DNA of 51,004 bases from an uncultured Alistipes sp. GTDB taxonomy: Bacteria; Bacteroidota; Bacteroidia; Bacteroidales; Rikenellaceae. Every line of letters starts with the position of its first letter. Position 1 is the first letter of the stretch. The stretch spans positions 1 through 51,004 of the forward strand of contig USCH01000007.1 of NCBI GenBank assembly GCA_900553175.1. The letters run 5' to 3'. Shown here in pieces: positions 50,802 through 51,004 of this stretch. The position numbers and the translations under genes are program-made. A model generated the notes under the pieces. That model was not told the DNA's origin. It was given only the letters and a program-made list of their open reading frames with translations, and made no database searches.

Positions 50802-51004
50802 CCCCCTCTTTCTGCCTCCCTGCCTTCCTCTTCGCCGATCACCTGCCCCCCCCCTCTCTTCCTACCCTCTTCCTACCCTCTTCCTACCCTCTCTCCTCCT
50901 CCCCCGTCCCCTGCTTGCCAACCTCTTCTGTATCTGTCCTGCCTGCCTCTCTCTTTGCCGACCGCCTGCCTACTCCTGCCCTCTCCTGCCCTCTCCTGCC
51001 CTCT
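50802..51004. repeat. Pyrimidine-rich tract with two tandem arrays
   Basis: The last 203 nt contain almost only C and T on the plus strand. An 11-bp unit (CTCTTCCTACC) occurs three times at 50856-50888, and a 10-bp unit (TCCTGCCCTC) occurs three times at 50974-51003, the last ending at the window edge. There is no ORF and the strand asymmetry is extreme. Possible roles are H-DNA, phase-variable length or a transcription-pausing region; all are unproven. Confidence 0.7.

Noticed and set aside
1..51004. tRNA genes, CRISPR, insertion sequences
   Set aside because: No complete cloverleaf, spacer-repeat array, transposase or terminal inverted repeats were found by reading both strands; a T-loop-like CCGGTGCAAATCCGG at about 37379 lacks the rest of a tRNA.

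Overview
The window looks like chromosomal DNA of a GC-rich Bacteroidota member, most likely Alistipes or a close Rikenellaceae relative. This is inferred from the repeated -7 promoter element TAnnTTTG (sometimes with TTTG about 19-20 nt upstream), the near absence of purine-rich ribosome binding sites, and the gene set: fimbrillin and FISUMP lipoproteins, RND pump with AraC regulator, MtaB, FloA/NfeD. I see no rRNA, tRNA, insertion sequence, phage gene or CRISPR array.

Layout. 1-2.7 kb: outer-membrane barrel-like protein, YciF-type ferritin-like protein and a divergent peroxiredoxin. 2.7-7.7 kb (minus): tightly overlapping operon of ABC-3 metal permease, LptF/G permease, ribBA, a glyoxalase-fold protein and fmt. 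7.7-15.9 kb (plus): mtaB, a membrane four-helix-bundle protein, trkH, a SPOR-like secreted protein, NfeD, FloA and an esterase-SGNH fusion. 16-19.9 kb: double-CDGSH protein and two surface lipoproteins with their own promoters. 20-23.9 kb (minus): methionine operon metY-metX-hom behind a leader. 23.9-30.6 kb: tripartite RND pump and divergent AraC regulator. 30.8-33.6 kb: class I aldolase, D-lactate dehydrogenase-like protein, phosphoglycerate mutase. 33.9-36.9 kb: membrane polyferredoxin plus a Tat-lipoprotein aldo/keto reductase. 37-47.1 kb: fluoride channel, then a complete nickel-urease island: ureABC-E-F-G-D, urea channel and a NikMN-Q-O nickel ECF transporter. 47.1-50.8 kb: a FUSC-MFS fusion and a nucleoside hydrolase-FmdE fusion. 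The window ends in a pyrimidine-only-like tract.

The strongest unlisted signal is in the 330-nt leader of the methionine operon (23,674-23,862, minus). A consensus promoter is followed by a 33-codon open frame with seven Met codons (run Met-Met-Met-Cys-Met), then a strong intrinsic terminator whose 5' arm can alternatively pair with a segment inside the last codons of the leader frame. This has every part of a ribosome-mediated methionine attenuator, in a phylum where the usual methionine riboswitch or T-box would be the first expectation.

Functionally, the urease island joins urea import, nickel import, nickel insertion and urea hydrolysis in one plus-strand run of genes with several start/stop overlaps, so the cell can use host- or diet-derived urea as nitrogen. 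Several other genes are unusual domain fusions (FUSC-MFS, nucleoside hydrolase-FmdE, esterase-SGNH, NapH-NapG-like) whose functions remain open.
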